Part shown: positions 36,701 to 44,260 of the stretch, one piece after another
Layout: each line of letters begins with the position of its first letter
Position numbering within the stretch: position 1 is the first letter of the stretch
Assembly: GCF_035994185.1 (NCBI RefSeq)
Contig: NZ_CP108538.1
Span: forward strand, 868,001 to 932,000
Source: Streptomyces sp. NBC_01217
GTDB taxonomy: Bacteria; Actinomycetota; Actinomycetes; Streptomycetales; Streptomycetaceae
DNA: 64,000 nucleotides
Reading direction: 5' to 3'
Translations under genes and position numbers: made by a program
Notes under the pieces: generated by a model
Database searches by the model: none
Told to the model about the DNA's origin: nothing
Seen by the model: only the letters and a program-made list of their open reading frames with translations

Positions 36701-37309
36701 CGCACTGTCGGGGCCGATGCCGACGGCCCGGTTGACTCCTGGGGCGGGCGACTGGACGGTGGCCCCGTCCTTGATGCCGATGCCCTCCGGCGCACCCGTC
36801 TGGTTGATGTCGAAGAAGTCGGCGTTGATCGCGGCGACGGTGCGGCGGCCGGGGCCCGCGTCGTGTCCGGCGGCGAGTTCGGAGACCGTGCGCCGGTCGG
36901 AGACCTTGCCGGAGGAGAGGTAGTCAGCGCGTACGCCGGTGTCGTCGAGGTCGACGGAGAGGGAGTCGACCCGCAGCCACTTGTCGGATTCGAGCCGGTC
37001 GTAGGAGTCGAGGCGGACGCCGGGGGCGATCGGGCGCGCCGTACGTGCGGTCTCGATGCCGTCGCCGTCCACGACGGACCGGGGCTCCCCCGCCGGGTTG
37101 CTCGCAGGCGGCGGGGCGACCGGCCGGAGGACTTCGGCGGTGCTGCGGGGACGGGGGTCGGGGGTCGGACCGGCGAGGGCGGGAGAGATCGCGCCGACCG
37201 TCATCGCGGACACCGTCGCCAGCAGCACGAACGGTCGCGCGACCGACCCGTACCGTCGCGCCTCCCCGCCGCGCGGCCCGGATGTCCTGCCGACTATGCC
37301 AAGGGCCAC
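33758..37309 (-). CDS. secreted phosphodiester glycosidase / metallophosphoesterase fusion
   Basis: 1183 residues from a GTG at 37309, chosen because a perfect AGGAGG stands 5 bases upstream. A signal peptide follows (VARPFVLLATVSAMTVGAISPALAG). Residues about 120-470 form a NAGPA-type phosphodiester glycosidase domain (VAAINADFFDINQTGAPEG, YSALNLDGGGSSTLV). Then come Ig-like and carbohydrate-binding-like beta regions (about 480-840). Residues about 850-1090 are a calcineurin-like metallophosphatase: SDAQ, VVNGDLVD, YYVPGNHEVMGG, LIEHVP. A final Ig-like domain ends the protein. It likely acts outside the cell on phosphodiester-linked sugars or teichoic-type polymers. It stands alone, convergent with dhaM. 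Confidence 0.85.
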   Translation of the reverse strand: MALGIVGRTSGPRGGEARRYGSVARPFVLLATVSAMTVGAISPALAGPTPDPRPRSTAEVLRPVAPPPASNPAGEPRSVVDGDGIETARTARPIAPGVRLDSYDRLESDKWLRVDSLSVDLDDTGVRADYLSSGKVSDRRTVSELAAGHDAGPGRRTVAAINADFFDINQTGAPEGIGIKDGATVQSPAPGVNRAVGIGPDSAGRILNLYFEGTLTLPAGTRPLAAYNAANVPAGGVGAYTSAWGAADRALTVDNATPVAEAVVRDGRVVSVSDTPGSGPLPDDATVLVGREAGAAALDALRPGDPVSLAYRARTDSGAVPRTAVGGRELLVVDGVAQNHDGEGNNTAAPRTAVGFSEDGRTMQILTVDGRQADSGGVTLTELGQMMRRAGSYSALNLDGGGSSTLVAREPGSDALRVENSPSDGTERTVPNGLALTAPDGSGRLKGFWVQPRTPAGFAPGVDPVRGGHPDRVFPGLTRRLTATGYDETYGPADGTPHWRMVRGAVGTVDGNGLFTARRSGTTDVRAEHGRAHGSTTLTVLDKLARIEPTTRRVGLADAEAIGTFGIVGLDAHGTSAPVEPRDVTLDYDHALFDIRDDSQGNFTVISRTGSGAGQIKATVAGTTTALTVSVGLTEQAVSSFDDAGSWKFSQARASGSLAATPDGHTGTGLKLTYDFTQSTATRAAYAAPPQPVAVPGQPQSFKLWIKGDGKGAWPTLHLKDAAGSDQLLRGPYVTWTGWRQVTFAVPPGAAMPLSVFRFYLAETAAAQQYTGEIVIDDLTAQVPPTVDLPEQAATADPLIDPAAVTERRDWQFAVMSDAQFVARDPDSAIVAQARRTLREIKAAHPDFLVVNGDLVDEGSPADLAFARQVLTEELGDCLPWYYVPGNHEVMGGKIDNFVTEFGPAQRTFDHKGTRLITLDTSGLSLRGGGFDQIEQLRAQLDAAAKDRTVDSVMLIEHVPPRDPTVQKGSQLGDRKEAALVEQWLADFRRTTGKGAAFIGSHVGVFHASHVDGVPYLVNGNSGKAPAGPADEGGFTGWSLVGADRITSGEQAAARQRPWQGGPDWVSVQTRAHVDALEIDAPPVLGAGSRTEVTATVTQGARSVPVGFPLAADWTASPNVHIGDRDDARHRHTAALDPRTGTLTALRPGTITLAVTVNGTTQEVQIRIGAAATAPADAAASAA

Positions 37310-37518
37310 AAATCCTCCTGGAATCGCGATGGTTGCGCGGCCGGCCCGCGGGCAGAAAGCGCTGTCGGCGGACAGCATGGCCGCACGCACAGCCGCGCAC
37401 CAGGGGGCATCGTGAACCTCAGGGGAAACAGGGCGCGTCGACTCGATGACGGCAGTGATCAGCGGGAAAGGGGTGTCGTCCGTGGCGGCGCGCCCGTACG
37501 GGACGCAGACTTGACGGC

Positions 37519-38049
37519 ATGCCGTCCCAGAAGCGCGCCACGCGCAGTGCGGGTCTTCTCCTGTTCCGCCGACCGGACGGGGCCGCGGACGACGGCGCCG
37601 CTTTCGAGGTGCTCATCGGGCATATGGGCGGCCCGTTCTGGGCGGGCCGCGAGAGCGCGGCGTGGTCGATCCCCAAGGGTGAGTACGGCCCCGACGAGGA
37701 GCCCGCGGCCGCTGCCCGCCGCGAGTTCGAGGAGGAGTTCGGCGTTCCGGCGCCGGGCGGTGCGTGGGTGGCGCTGGGTGAGGCCCGTCAGTCCGGCGGC
37801 AAGATCGTCACGGTGTGGGCGTCGGAGGCGGACATCGATGCGGCGGCGGCCGTTCCGGGCACGTTCACCATGGAGTGGCCGAAGGGCTCCGGTGTGCTGC
37901 GGGAATTCCCGGAGGTCGACCGGTTCGCCTGGTGCACACCCCAGGAGGCGGCGCAGCGACTCGTCACGGGACAGCGCGTCTTCCTCGACCGGCTGCGGGA
38001 ACACCTGGAGGGAGACGGTCGGGTGACGCCCGCTCAGGACGAGGCCTGA
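37519..38049 (+). CDS. NUDIX hydrolase
   Basis: 176 residues. The Nudix box is recognisable as KGEYGPDEEPAAAARREFEEEFG (about residues 53-75), matching G-x5-E-x7-REUXEE-x-GU with small departures. The N-terminus MPSQKRATRSAGLLLFRRPDG resembles NUDIX proteins that act on nucleoside diphosphate derivatives. Substrate unknown. Monocistronic, divergent from the glycosidase gene over about 210 bases where nothing else is apparent. Confidence 0.88.
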   Translation: MPSQKRATRSAGLLLFRRPDGAADDGAAFEVLIGHMGGPFWAGRESAAWSIPKGEYGPDEEPAAAARREFEEEFGVPAPGGAWVALGEARQSGGKIVTVWASEADIDAAAAVPGTFTMEWPKGSGVLREFPEVDRFAWCTPQEAAQRLVTGQRVFLDRLREHLEGDGRVTPAQDEA

Positions 38050-38080
38050 GCGGGCGGTCACGCGAGAGGAGCGCCGCGGG

Positions 38081-39022
38081 TCAGTGCCGCGCGTTCTCGC
38101 CCTGTGCTGCCTCGATGCTGCTGTGCAGGTCGCTCGTCGCGTCGAGCGCGGCTGCGCCGGAGACGACCAGGCAGGCCAGCAGCACTACGGCGGCGGCCCG
38201 GCCGACGCGGGGCCGCGGGGCGCTCCGGCCGAGGAGTGCGGCGACGCGGCGCGGCACGGGCCCGGCCGCTGCGGCGAGCGCCACGCGGGGGCGGTGCGGG
38301 GCGCCCTCGGCGGCGCGTGCGGCAAGGGCCGCCCGGCCGATGGCCCGGGCGGCGACCTTCCGGTCGCCGACGGCGGAGGCGGCCGCCTCGTCGGCGCAGC
38401 GTTCCATGGCGTAGCCCATGGGGGCGCGCAGGGAACGCAGCGCGGGGTGGCAGAGTGCCGCCGCTTCGGCGGCGGCGATGAAGAGGTGGTGGCGGCCGAC
38501 GAGATGGGCGCGCTCGTGTGCCAGCAGGGCGTCGCGTTCGGCGGGGTCCAGGGCGCGCAGCATTCCCGTGGTGACGACGATCCGGCCGGGTGTGCCGGGG
38601 CGTCCGGGCAGTGCGTACGCGTCGGGGCGGCTGTCGCGCAGGACGGCCAGCTCGCCACCGGTGTACTCGGACTGCCGAGCCGCCCGCTGCAGCTCCAGCC
38701 AGTGGCGGCGGGCGGCGAGGGCGACGGCGGCGGCGCAGCCCGCGAGCAGTGCCAGCGCGGCGGCCGCAAGGGGCACGGCGACGGCGGGAGCGGCTTCGGA
38801 GAGCGGTCGGACGAGTTCGCCGAAGGCGGAGACCGCGGAGAACCGGGTGGCGCCCGGCACCACCAGCAGGGCCAGGGCGAGCAGGCTGCACAGGGCGAGG
38901 CCGATGCCCGTCGCGGCGAGCAGCCGTACGGCACGCACCGGTGACAGGGTGTCCGCCAGGCGACGGGCCGCGGGCACCGCGACGAACGGCATCAGCAGCG
39001 GGATCCACACGGCATAGATCAT
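38081..39022 (-). CDS. M56 family membrane metallopeptidase (BlaR1/MecR1-like)
   Basis: 313 residues from the ATG at 39022. Several N-terminal hydrophobic segments (AVRLLAATGIGLALCSLLALALLVV and further) precede the zinc motif HERAH (in ALLAHERAHLVGRHH), the HExxH of M56 peptidases, with a final membrane segment near the C-terminus. No penicillin-binding sensor domain follows, unlike BlaR1, so its signal is unknown. It lies 19 bases downstream of the BlaI-type repressor gene, and by analogy it may cleave that repressor. Confidence 0.88.
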   Translation of the reverse strand: MIYAVWIPLLMPFVAVPAARRLADTLSPVRAVRLLAATGIGLALCSLLALALLVVPGATRFSAVSAFGELVRPLSEAAPAVAVPLAAAALALLAGCAAAVALAARRHWLELQRAARQSEYTGGELAVLRDSRPDAYALPGRPGTPGRIVVTTGMLRALDPAERDALLAHERAHLVGRHHLFIAAAEAAALCHPALRSLRAPMGYAMERCADEAAASAVGDRKVAARAIGRAALAARAAEGAPHRPRVALAAAAGPVPRRVAALLGRSAPRPRVGRAAAVVLLACLVVSGAAALDATSDLHSSIEAAQGENARH

Positions 39023-39041
39023 CGGGTCTCCCCATCGAGGA

Positions 39042-39425
39042 TCATCGGGCTTCTCCGTCGAGCAGGTCCCGGAGCAGTTGCTCGTCCTCATCGGTGAGCT
39101 GTGACACGAATCGGGCCAGTACCGTGCTGCGGTCCTGCTCCTTCTGCAGTTCGCTGTGCATCCTGCGGGCGGTCAGCCCTGGCGCATCCTCTGTGGGGGT
39201 GTACGCGAAGCCGCGGCCGGCCCGGGTGCGGGTGACCGTGCCCTTCTCGTACAGGCGCGACAGGATCGTGGTGACGGTGGTGCGGGCGAGTTGCGCCCCG
39301 ATCGCGCCCTGTACCTGCCCCGGGGTGAGCGGGGTTCCGGCCGCCCACAGGGCCGCCAGGATCGTGGACTCCAGCTCGCCGGACGGGCGCCGCTCGCCAC
39401 CCGGTATCCCCTTCACCTGGGACAT
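39042..39425 (-). CDS. BlaI/MecI/CopY-type transcriptional repressor
   Basis: 127 residues. LESTILAALWAAGTPLTPGQVQGAIGAQLARTTVTTILSRLYEKGTVTRTRAGRGFAYTPT is the winged-helix DNA-binding domain; the C-terminal part (RRMHSELQKEQDRSTVLARFVSQL) is the dimerisation helix. Proteins of this family repress their own operon and are inactivated by cleavage by the partner M56 peptidase. Good ribosome site (GGAGGAG). The intergenic region with the DedA gene contains TACA/TGTA-type palindromic sites. Confidence 0.93.
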   Translation of the reverse strand: MSQVKGIPGGERRPSGELESTILAALWAAGTPLTPGQVQGAIGAQLARTTVTTILSRLYEKGTVTRTRAGRGFAYTPTEDAPGLTARRMHSELQKEQDRSTVLARFVSQLTDEDEQLLRDLLDGEAR

Positions 39426-39451
39426 GGGAACTCTCCTCCCCCTTCGGGCGT

Positions 39452-39484
39452 CTACAGTGACGCAGACCGTCTACACCACTGTAG
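39452..39484. promoter_or_regulatory. BlaI-type operator
   Basis: CTACA-N4-TGTAG forms a 14-base palindrome at 39471-39484, and a further half-site CTACAGT lies at 39452-39458, 19 bases away. TACA/TGTA arms are the known BlaI/MecI recognition elements. They lie 27-59 bases upstream of the blaI-type start, a suitable place for autorepression, and could also affect the divergent dedA gene. Confidence 0.6.
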
Positions 39485-39539
39485 TCGGTCCGGGCGTTCC
39501 GTAGGCCCGCCCGCTCACCATTATGGGAGACCTTCCACC

Positions 39540-40208
39540 GTGTCCGTATTGTCACTGGCGGCCACGCCACAAGCGGTGAACGTGCTCGACGCGGGTTCGC
39601 TGCTCGGGGCGTTCGGCGTGCTCGGCATCGCCGTCGTGCTCTTCGCCGAGACGGGACTGCTCGTCGGCTTCTTCCTGCCCGGCGATTCCCTGCTGTTCAC
39701 GGCGGGCCTGCTCTGCGTGCCGGGTACCCACGGTCCGGTGGAGCTGTCGTTGCCGCAGGTGCTGATCGCCGCCGTGGCCGGCGCGCTGCTCGGTGCGCAG
39801 GCCGGTTACTGGATCGGCCGCCGCGGCGGCCGGGCCCTGCTCGCCCGCAGCCGCGCCGGACGGCTGCGCGAGGGCGCCGCCCGCGCCGAGGAACTGCTCG
39901 GCAGATACGGCCATGCGCGGGCGATCGTGCTGGCCCGCTTCGTGCCCGTCGTACGCACGGTGCTCAACCCGCTGGCCGGGGCGCTCGACGTCTCCGCCGG
40001 GCTGTTCACGCTGTGGCAGGTCGTCGGCGGGGTGCTCTGGACCGCCGGGCTGGTCCTCGCGGGGTACGCGCTGGGGTCCTCGGTGCCCGACGTCGACCGC
40101 TATCTGCTGCCGATCGTCGCCGCCGTGGTCGTGGTCTCCCTCATCCCGCTCGCCGCCGAGATGCTCCGCTCCCGCGGCCGGCGTACCGCCGAAGGGGACA
40201 ACAGCTGA
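39540..40208 (+). CDS. DedA family membrane protein
   Basis: 222 residues with about five hydrophobic segments. Diagnostic parts are FAETGLLVGFFLPGDSLLFTAGLL and the basic loop AILARFVPVVRTVLNPLAGALD with the F-x-R-F-x-P-x-x-R pattern (here ARFVPVVRT). DedA proteins are implicated in lipid carrier scrambling and proton-dependent membrane homeostasis. GTG start at 39540 after GGGAGA. Its stop overlaps the start of the PAP2 gene by one base, so the pair probably works together on phospholipid or undecaprenyl phosphate. Confidence 0.92.
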   Translation: MSVLSLAATPQAVNVLDAGSLLGAFGVLGIAVVLFAETGLLVGFFLPGDSLLFTAGLLCVPGTHGPVELSLPQVLIAAVAGALLGAQAGYWIGRRGGRALLARSRAGRLREGAARAEELLGRYGHARAIVLARFVPVVRTVLNPLAGALDVSAGLFTLWQVVGGVLWTAGLVLAGYALGSSVPDVDRYLLPIVAAVVVVSLIPLAAEMLRSRGRRTAEGDNS

Positions 40209-40810
40209 TGTCTCTCGCCTCCACCGCCATCTCGTTCGACGGCGGCCTGTACAGCTGGATCACCCATCTGGCACAGCACTCCCCCACCGCTCTGGACTCC
40301 GCCGTCCGCGTCTGGTCGGACTACGGTCTTGCCCTGTTCGCCCTGCTGATGCTGGCGTCCTGGTGGCGCTCGCGCTCCGCGGGCCCCGCCCGTACCGCCA
40401 TGGCGCTCTGTGCCCCGCTCGTCGTGGTGGCCGCGTACATCGTCAACGATCTGGTGAAGTCGGCCTTCCATGAGCAGCGGCCGTGCCAGACCCTGCATAC
40501 CGCGACGGTGGAGGCATGCCCGCCGCTCGGCGACTGGTCCTTCCCCAGCAATCACGCCGCCATCGCGGCGGCCGCGGCGACGGCGATCTGGCTGACCGAC
40601 CGCCGACTCGGGGCGATCGCGGTGCCTGCCGCCGCACTGATGGCGGCCTCCCGGGTGTGGATCGGTGTGCACTACCCCCACGATGCGCTGATCGGGCTGG
40701 TCACCGGCGCGCTGGCCGCCTGGCCGCTGACGGCCGCGGCGAGGCGCTGCGCCCCGGCGGTGGTCCGGCTGCGCGAGAGCCCGTTGCGCCCGCTGGTGGC
40801 GGCGCGTTGA
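40208..40810 (+). CDS. PAP2 family phosphatase
   Basis: 200 residues with several membrane helices. The phosphatase signature is complete: KSAFHEQRPC (motif C1, K-x6-RP), PSNHAA (C2, PSxH) and SRVWIGVHYPHDALIG (C3, SR-x5-H-x3-D). Substrates of this group are lipid pyrophosphates such as undecaprenyl pyrophosphate or phosphatidates; the active site faces outward. Coupled to the DedA gene upstream. Confidence 0.93.
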   Translation: MSLASTAISFDGGLYSWITHLAQHSPTALDSAVRVWSDYGLALFALLMLASWWRSRSAGPARTAMALCAPLVVVAAYIVNDLVKSAFHEQRPCQTLHTATVEACPPLGDWSFPSNHAAIAAAAATAIWLTDRRLGAIAVPAAALMAASRVWIGVHYPHDALIGLVTGALAAWPLTAAARRCAPAVVRLRESPLRPLVAAR

Positions 40811-40865
40811 CCGAGGGGGACGCGACGGAAGTCGCATCGGGACATCGGGGTGGCGTCCGGCTGTC

Positions 40866-42080
40866 CTACCGGTCGCTGAAGCTCGCCGCGGCCCGGCGGG
40901 CGCCGTGGCCCGCCGTCACGGGCCGTTGGTGGCTGCCGGTCGGGGCCCAGCGCAGGGCGAGCGCGGCGATGTCGTCGCGCCGTATGCCCCCGGAGAAGGA
41001 CTCCAGGTCGGCGTGGAGCGCGTCCAGCACCTCGCGCGGTCCGAGCTCCGCCCAGCGGCCCAGCCGGGCGTCCAGCGGATAGAAGGTGCCCGATGTGTCG
41101 CGGGCCTCGGTGACCCCGTCGGTGAAGAGCAGGAGCGTGGCGCCGGGCGGGAAGTCCAGCCACTCCGCGACTCGTGCCTGCGGGCTCAGTTCCGCCATGC
41201 CCAGCGGGACGGAGGTGCAGCGCAGCGGAACCGGACGGGCCACGCCGTCGTGCAGCAGCCGGGGCGGCAGATGGCCGCAGTTGACGACCTCGGCCCGGTT
41301 CTCCCCGTCGCAGCCGAGCACGAGGGCCGTGACGAAGCGCTCGATCTCCCCGGTCTGGGCGGAGAAGGCGTTGTGCCGGGCGACCGCGTCCTCCAACGCG
41401 TCGACCACCCCGGTCAGGGTGGGCTCACGGATGGCGGCCTCCCGGAACGCCCCGAGCACCGCGAAGCCTGCCCCGATCGCGGCGAGCCCTTTGCCCTGGA
41501 CGTCCCCGATGATCACGCGGGTTCCGTAGGGGGACTGAACGACCTCGTAGATGTCACCGCCGACCAGGCGGTCCTCCTCGATCGGCGTATAGATGCCGTG
41601 GGCGAGGATCTGCTCGGTCCGGATGGGCAGCGGACGCAGGATCTGGCGCTGGAGAGCGACGGCGGCGGAGCGCAGCCTGGCTATCTCGGCGGCGTGCCGG
41701 ATCCTCAGCGCGCAGGTGCCGACCCCCAGGAAACAGGCCAGCACGGTGAAGACGATGCTGCTGGTGATGTCCCAGAACGTTCCGCCGGTCACCAGCCGTG
41801 AGCAGACGACGACGATCATGGTCCAGGTGGCCACGCCCACGGTCTGCCGGATCGTTCCGAAGACCGAGACGAGTGCGGGCACGACCACGAGGAGCGGTAT
41901 GAGGCGCAGCTCTTCACCGGTGCGCAGGTCGAGGAGGACGACCAGGGCGGTCAGCAGTGCCAGACCGCCGAACAGCGCCGGATTTCCGACCCGGGTGGCG
42001 TAGACGGCCGCCTCCCCCGCGTCCGTACCCGGGAGCGTCGCGCCGCGCTTCGCCACTTGGCGCTGGAGCCCGATCGTCAC
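40866..42080 (-). CDS. membrane-bound PP2C-type (SpoIIE/RsbU) serine phosphatase
   Basis: 404 residues. The first 160 residues hold about four to five hydrophobic helices (ALFGGLALLTALVVLLDL, LIPLLVVVPALVSVFG and others). The catalytic domain follows: LVGGDIYEV and VIIGDVQGKGLAA (metal-binding Asp), GHLPPRLL and LLFTDGVTEARD. Such proteins dephosphorylate anti-anti-sigma factors and so control SigB/F-type sigma factors. There is no partner-switching gene next to it, but a sigma-F-type gene lies at 52903. Upstream lie an inverted repeat and tandem repeats. Confidence 0.9.
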   Translation of the reverse strand: MTIGLQRQVAKRGATLPGTDAGEAAVYATRVGNPALFGGLALLTALVVLLDLRTGEELRLIPLLVVVPALVSVFGTIRQTVGVATWTMIVVVCSRLVTGGTFWDITSSIVFTVLACFLGVGTCALRIRHAAEIARLRSAAVALQRQILRPLPIRTEQILAHGIYTPIEEDRLVGGDIYEVVQSPYGTRVIIGDVQGKGLAAIGAGFAVLGAFREAAIREPTLTGVVDALEDAVARHNAFSAQTGEIERFVTALVLGCDGENRAEVVNCGHLPPRLLHDGVARPVPLRCTSVPLGMAELSPQARVAEWLDFPPGATLLLFTDGVTEARDTSGTFYPLDARLGRWAELGPREVLDALHADLESFSGGIRRDDIAALALRWAPTGSHQRPVTAGHGARRAAASFSDR

Positions 42081-42207
42081 GGCACGTTCCTCCCGGCATC
42101 TGCCGGCCCAGCGCCGGCGTTCCTTCCAGTGCAGCCGGTGGGCGGGAGCAGCACACGAGGCTTACGGCCTTTCGGAACCTGACGAAGGTCCCGAAAGAGG
42201 AAAGAAC

Positions 42208-42246
42208 AGGGACCTTCGGCCAGGATTTCCCGGGCCGAAGGTCCCT
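42208..42246. terminator. 14-bp-stem hairpin; terminator of the GNAT operon and/or DevR-like boxes
   Basis: A perfect 14-base stem (42208-42221 with 42233-42246) encloses an 11-base loop. On the minus strand it lies 40 bases after the GNAT stop and is followed by GTTCTTTCC, as a terminator should be. The arms also read GGGCC-GAA-GGTCCC, similar to DevR/OsdR-type response regulator sites reported in actinomycetes, and a third GAAGGTCCC copy lies at 42184-42192 before the SpoIIE-type gene. Confidence 0.6.
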
Positions 42247-42255
42247 TTGTCGCGC

Positions 42256-42285
42256 GTCGGCCTGTCGCGGGTCGGCCTGTCGCGG
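42256..42285. repeat. 15-bp tandem direct repeat (two exact copies plus partial)
   Basis: GTCGGCCTGTCGCGG occurs at 42256-42270 and again at 42271-42285, with TGTCGCG before and GTC after, one base short of the GNAT stop codon. Repeats this short suggest slippage. No coding role. Confidence 0.8.
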
Positions 42286-42286
42286 G

Positions 42287-43045
42287 TCAGTGCAGGGCTG
42301 CCGCTCGTGTGTCGCCTGTTCCCGAAAGGCGCGTCGGCGGCTGCCCCGGTACGTACGCCGAGAGGAAGGACGTCCGGCGGCGGAGCACGAATCCCAGAGA
42401 TTCGTACAGCCGGATGGCGTTGGTGTTGGTGGCGGAAGCATGCAGGAACGGCGTTTCGCCGCGCTGCCTGATCTCGTGGGCGACGGCGCGGACGAGTCCG
42501 CCGCCGAGCCCCTGTCCGCGCACGGACTCATCGGTGCACACGGCGCTGATCTCGCTCCAGCCGGTCGGATGAAGGCGTTCGCCCGCCATCGCGACGAGCA
42601 CCCCTTCGCGCCGGACGCCGAGGTAGGTGCCGAGTTCGACCGTACGGGGCAGGAACGGCCCCGGGCGGGTGCGGGCGACCAGGTCCAGCATCTCGGGCAC
42701 ATCGGCGGCTTCGAGCCGTACGGCCTGCGGGTACGGTGCCGCGGCGACCCCGGCGTCGACGAGCTGGACGCCCTCGGCGTGGAAGGTGATCTCCCAGTCG
42801 TCCGGCGGCGGCTCGCGAAAGGCGGTGATCGTGACGGCGCCGCCGGGTCCGGCGAGCGCTGCGGCGTCGGCCCAGTCCTCGGCATCCGGCACGTCCGGGA
42901 TCGCGATCCAGGGGGCCACTTCGGCCGGATAGCGCAGGACACGGCCGCGGCGCTCGGCGAAGTGGGCGTGCGGGCCGGTCAGCGCGGCGCGGACCGGGTT
43001 GTCCAGCGGGTGCGTGTCGCCCGCGACGGTGTGCGGGGCGCTCAT
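42287..43045 (-). CDS. GNAT family N-acetyltransferase
   Basis: 252 residues. The GNAT fold is in the C-terminal half: ISAVCTDESVRGQGLGGGLVRAVAHEIRQRG is motif A with the acetyl-CoA pyrophosphate loop (RGQGLGG), followed by FLHASATNTNAIRLYESLGFVLRRR, motif B. The N-terminal half (about residues 20-120) is a divergent GNAT-like region as in FR47-type proteins. Acceptor unknown. Its ATG overlaps the stop of the quinone oxidoreductase gene (ATGA), making a two-gene leftward operon. Confidence 0.9.
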   Translation of the reverse strand: MSAPHTVAGDTHPLDNPVRAALTGPHAHFAERRGRVLRYPAEVAPWIAIPDVPDAEDWADAAALAGPGGAVTITAFREPPPDDWEITFHAEGVQLVDAGVAAAPYPQAVRLEAADVPEMLDLVARTRPGPFLPRTVELGTYLGVRREGVLVAMAGERLHPTGWSEISAVCTDESVRGQGLGGGLVRAVAHEIRQRGETPFLHASATNTNAIRLYESLGFVLRRRTSFLSAYVPGQPPTRLSGTGDTRAAALH

Positions 43046-43962
43046 GCGGTGGCCTCGATCACGATCTTTCCGCGTGCGTGTCCGCTCTCCACGGCGCGCA
43101 GGGCCGCTCCGGCCTCGGTGAGCGGGAAGGTCCGGGTCACATGGGTCCGCAGGGCTCCGGTGACGACGAGGTCCGCCACTTCGTCGAGGACCACAGCGGT
43201 GCGGGCCCGCAGGACGGCCGCCCCGCCCAGCTCCTCCGCCAGTGGCTTGCCCCCGGCGCTGATCAGTGCGGCCCGGTCCGCGAGAAGTGGGGCCACGTCC
43301 CTCAGGGTGTCGCCGCCGACCAGGTCGAAGACCGCGTCGATGCCGTCGGGTGCCGCTGCCCGGACCCGGTCGGCGAGACCGGCGCCGGATTCGACGTGCA
43401 CCGCGCCGAGCGACTCGACGAAGTCCTTCTTGGCGGCGCTCGCGGCGCCGATGACATGGACACCGGCGTGGCGTGCGAGCTGCAGCACGGCGGTTCCGAC
43501 GCCTCCTCCGGCCCCGGTGACCAGCAGGGTGGAACCGGGGGCGAGACCGAGCTGGCGGATGCCGTCGTACGCGGTGGCCGCCGCGACCGGCAGCACGGCC
43601 GCGTCCGTGAACGACAGTCCGGCCGGCTTGTGTGCGGTCACGACGACGGGCAGCAGCGTGTACTCGGCGTAGCCGCCGGTCACCGGATTGCCGAAGACCT
43701 CGTCCCCGACCGCGAACCCCTCGACATCCGGGCCGACGCCCTCGACCACTCCGGCGGCCTCGCTGCCGAAGACGGTGGGGAACGCCTGCGGCTCACTGCC
43801 GGGCCTGGTGTACCCCGTACGCAGCTTCCAGTCGACCGGGTTGACCCCGGCCGCCCGGACGGCGACGAGCAGCTGACCGGGGCCCGGGACCGGTACGTCC
43901 TGCTCGATGAAGGCCTCCACCTCCGGTCCGCCGTTGCGGGTGAACACGTACGCCTTGGGCAT
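43042..43962 (-). CDS. NADP-dependent oxidoreductase (zeta-crystallin/quinone reductase type MDR)
   Basis: 306 residues, zinc-free MDR protein. AAGVNPVDWKLRTGY is the conserved N-domain loop, VTGAGGGVGTAVLQLARHAGVHVIGAAS the NADPH-binding motif, and IDAVFDLVGGDTL the following strand. Such enzymes reduce quinones or enals with NADPH. It begins the operon with the GNAT gene and is divergent from the peptide transporter operon over 298 bases. Confidence 0.9.
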   Translation of the reverse strand: MPKAYVFTRNGGPEVEAFIEQDVPVPGPGQLLVAVRAAGVNPVDWKLRTGYTRPGSEPQAFPTVFGSEAAGVVEGVGPDVEGFAVGDEVFGNPVTGGYAEYTLLPVVVTAHKPAGLSFTDAAVLPVAAATAYDGIRQLGLAPGSTLLVTGAGGGVGTAVLQLARHAGVHVIGAASAAKKDFVESLGAVHVESGAGLADRVRAAAPDGIDAVFDLVGGDTLRDVAPLLADRAALISAGGKPLAEELGGAAVLRARTAVVLDEVADLVVTGALRTHVTRTFPLTEAGAALRAVESGHARGKIVIEATA

Positions 43963-44179
43963 GAGCTCCCTCTTTCCTGTTCATGGCGGCGGCGTCACGG
44001 CAGTGGCCGCCCACGGCACCGCCGCCGGGCCGGTCACCCGTCGCCACAGCAGCAGGAAGGTCCTTCTCCGTTCGCGTATTCCCGGGCCTGCGGAGTGTTC
44101 ATCGGCCCGCAATGATTCGGCGGCGGTGAATCCCCGCCGCATGCCCCTGTCCAGGACGTGGACATTCATAGGTCCTCCG

Positions 44180-44209
44180 TTGACGACCCCGCAGAGCGTC
44201 GGATACCGT
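44180..44209 (+). promoter_or_regulatory. candidate promoter of the peptide transport operon
   Basis: TTGACG at 44180-44185, an 18-base spacer, then TACCGT at 44204-44209, which fits the TAnnnT -10 of HrdB-type promoters. Transcription would begin near 44216, about 45 bases before the lipoprotein start. Confidence 0.5.
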
Positions 44210-44260
44210 CCACGCCCAGTTGGGCAGTTTCAGTGGACAGATGCGAGATGGGTGGTCCCG

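Noticed and set aside
42256..42285. CRISPR-like repeat
   Set aside because: Only two abutting 15-base copies without spacers; a simple tandem duplication.
43981..44169. 62-residue minus-strand open frame in the gap between the oxidoreductase and the transport operon
   Set aside because: No ribosome site, no recognisable domain, and it overlaps the promoter region; left unannotated.
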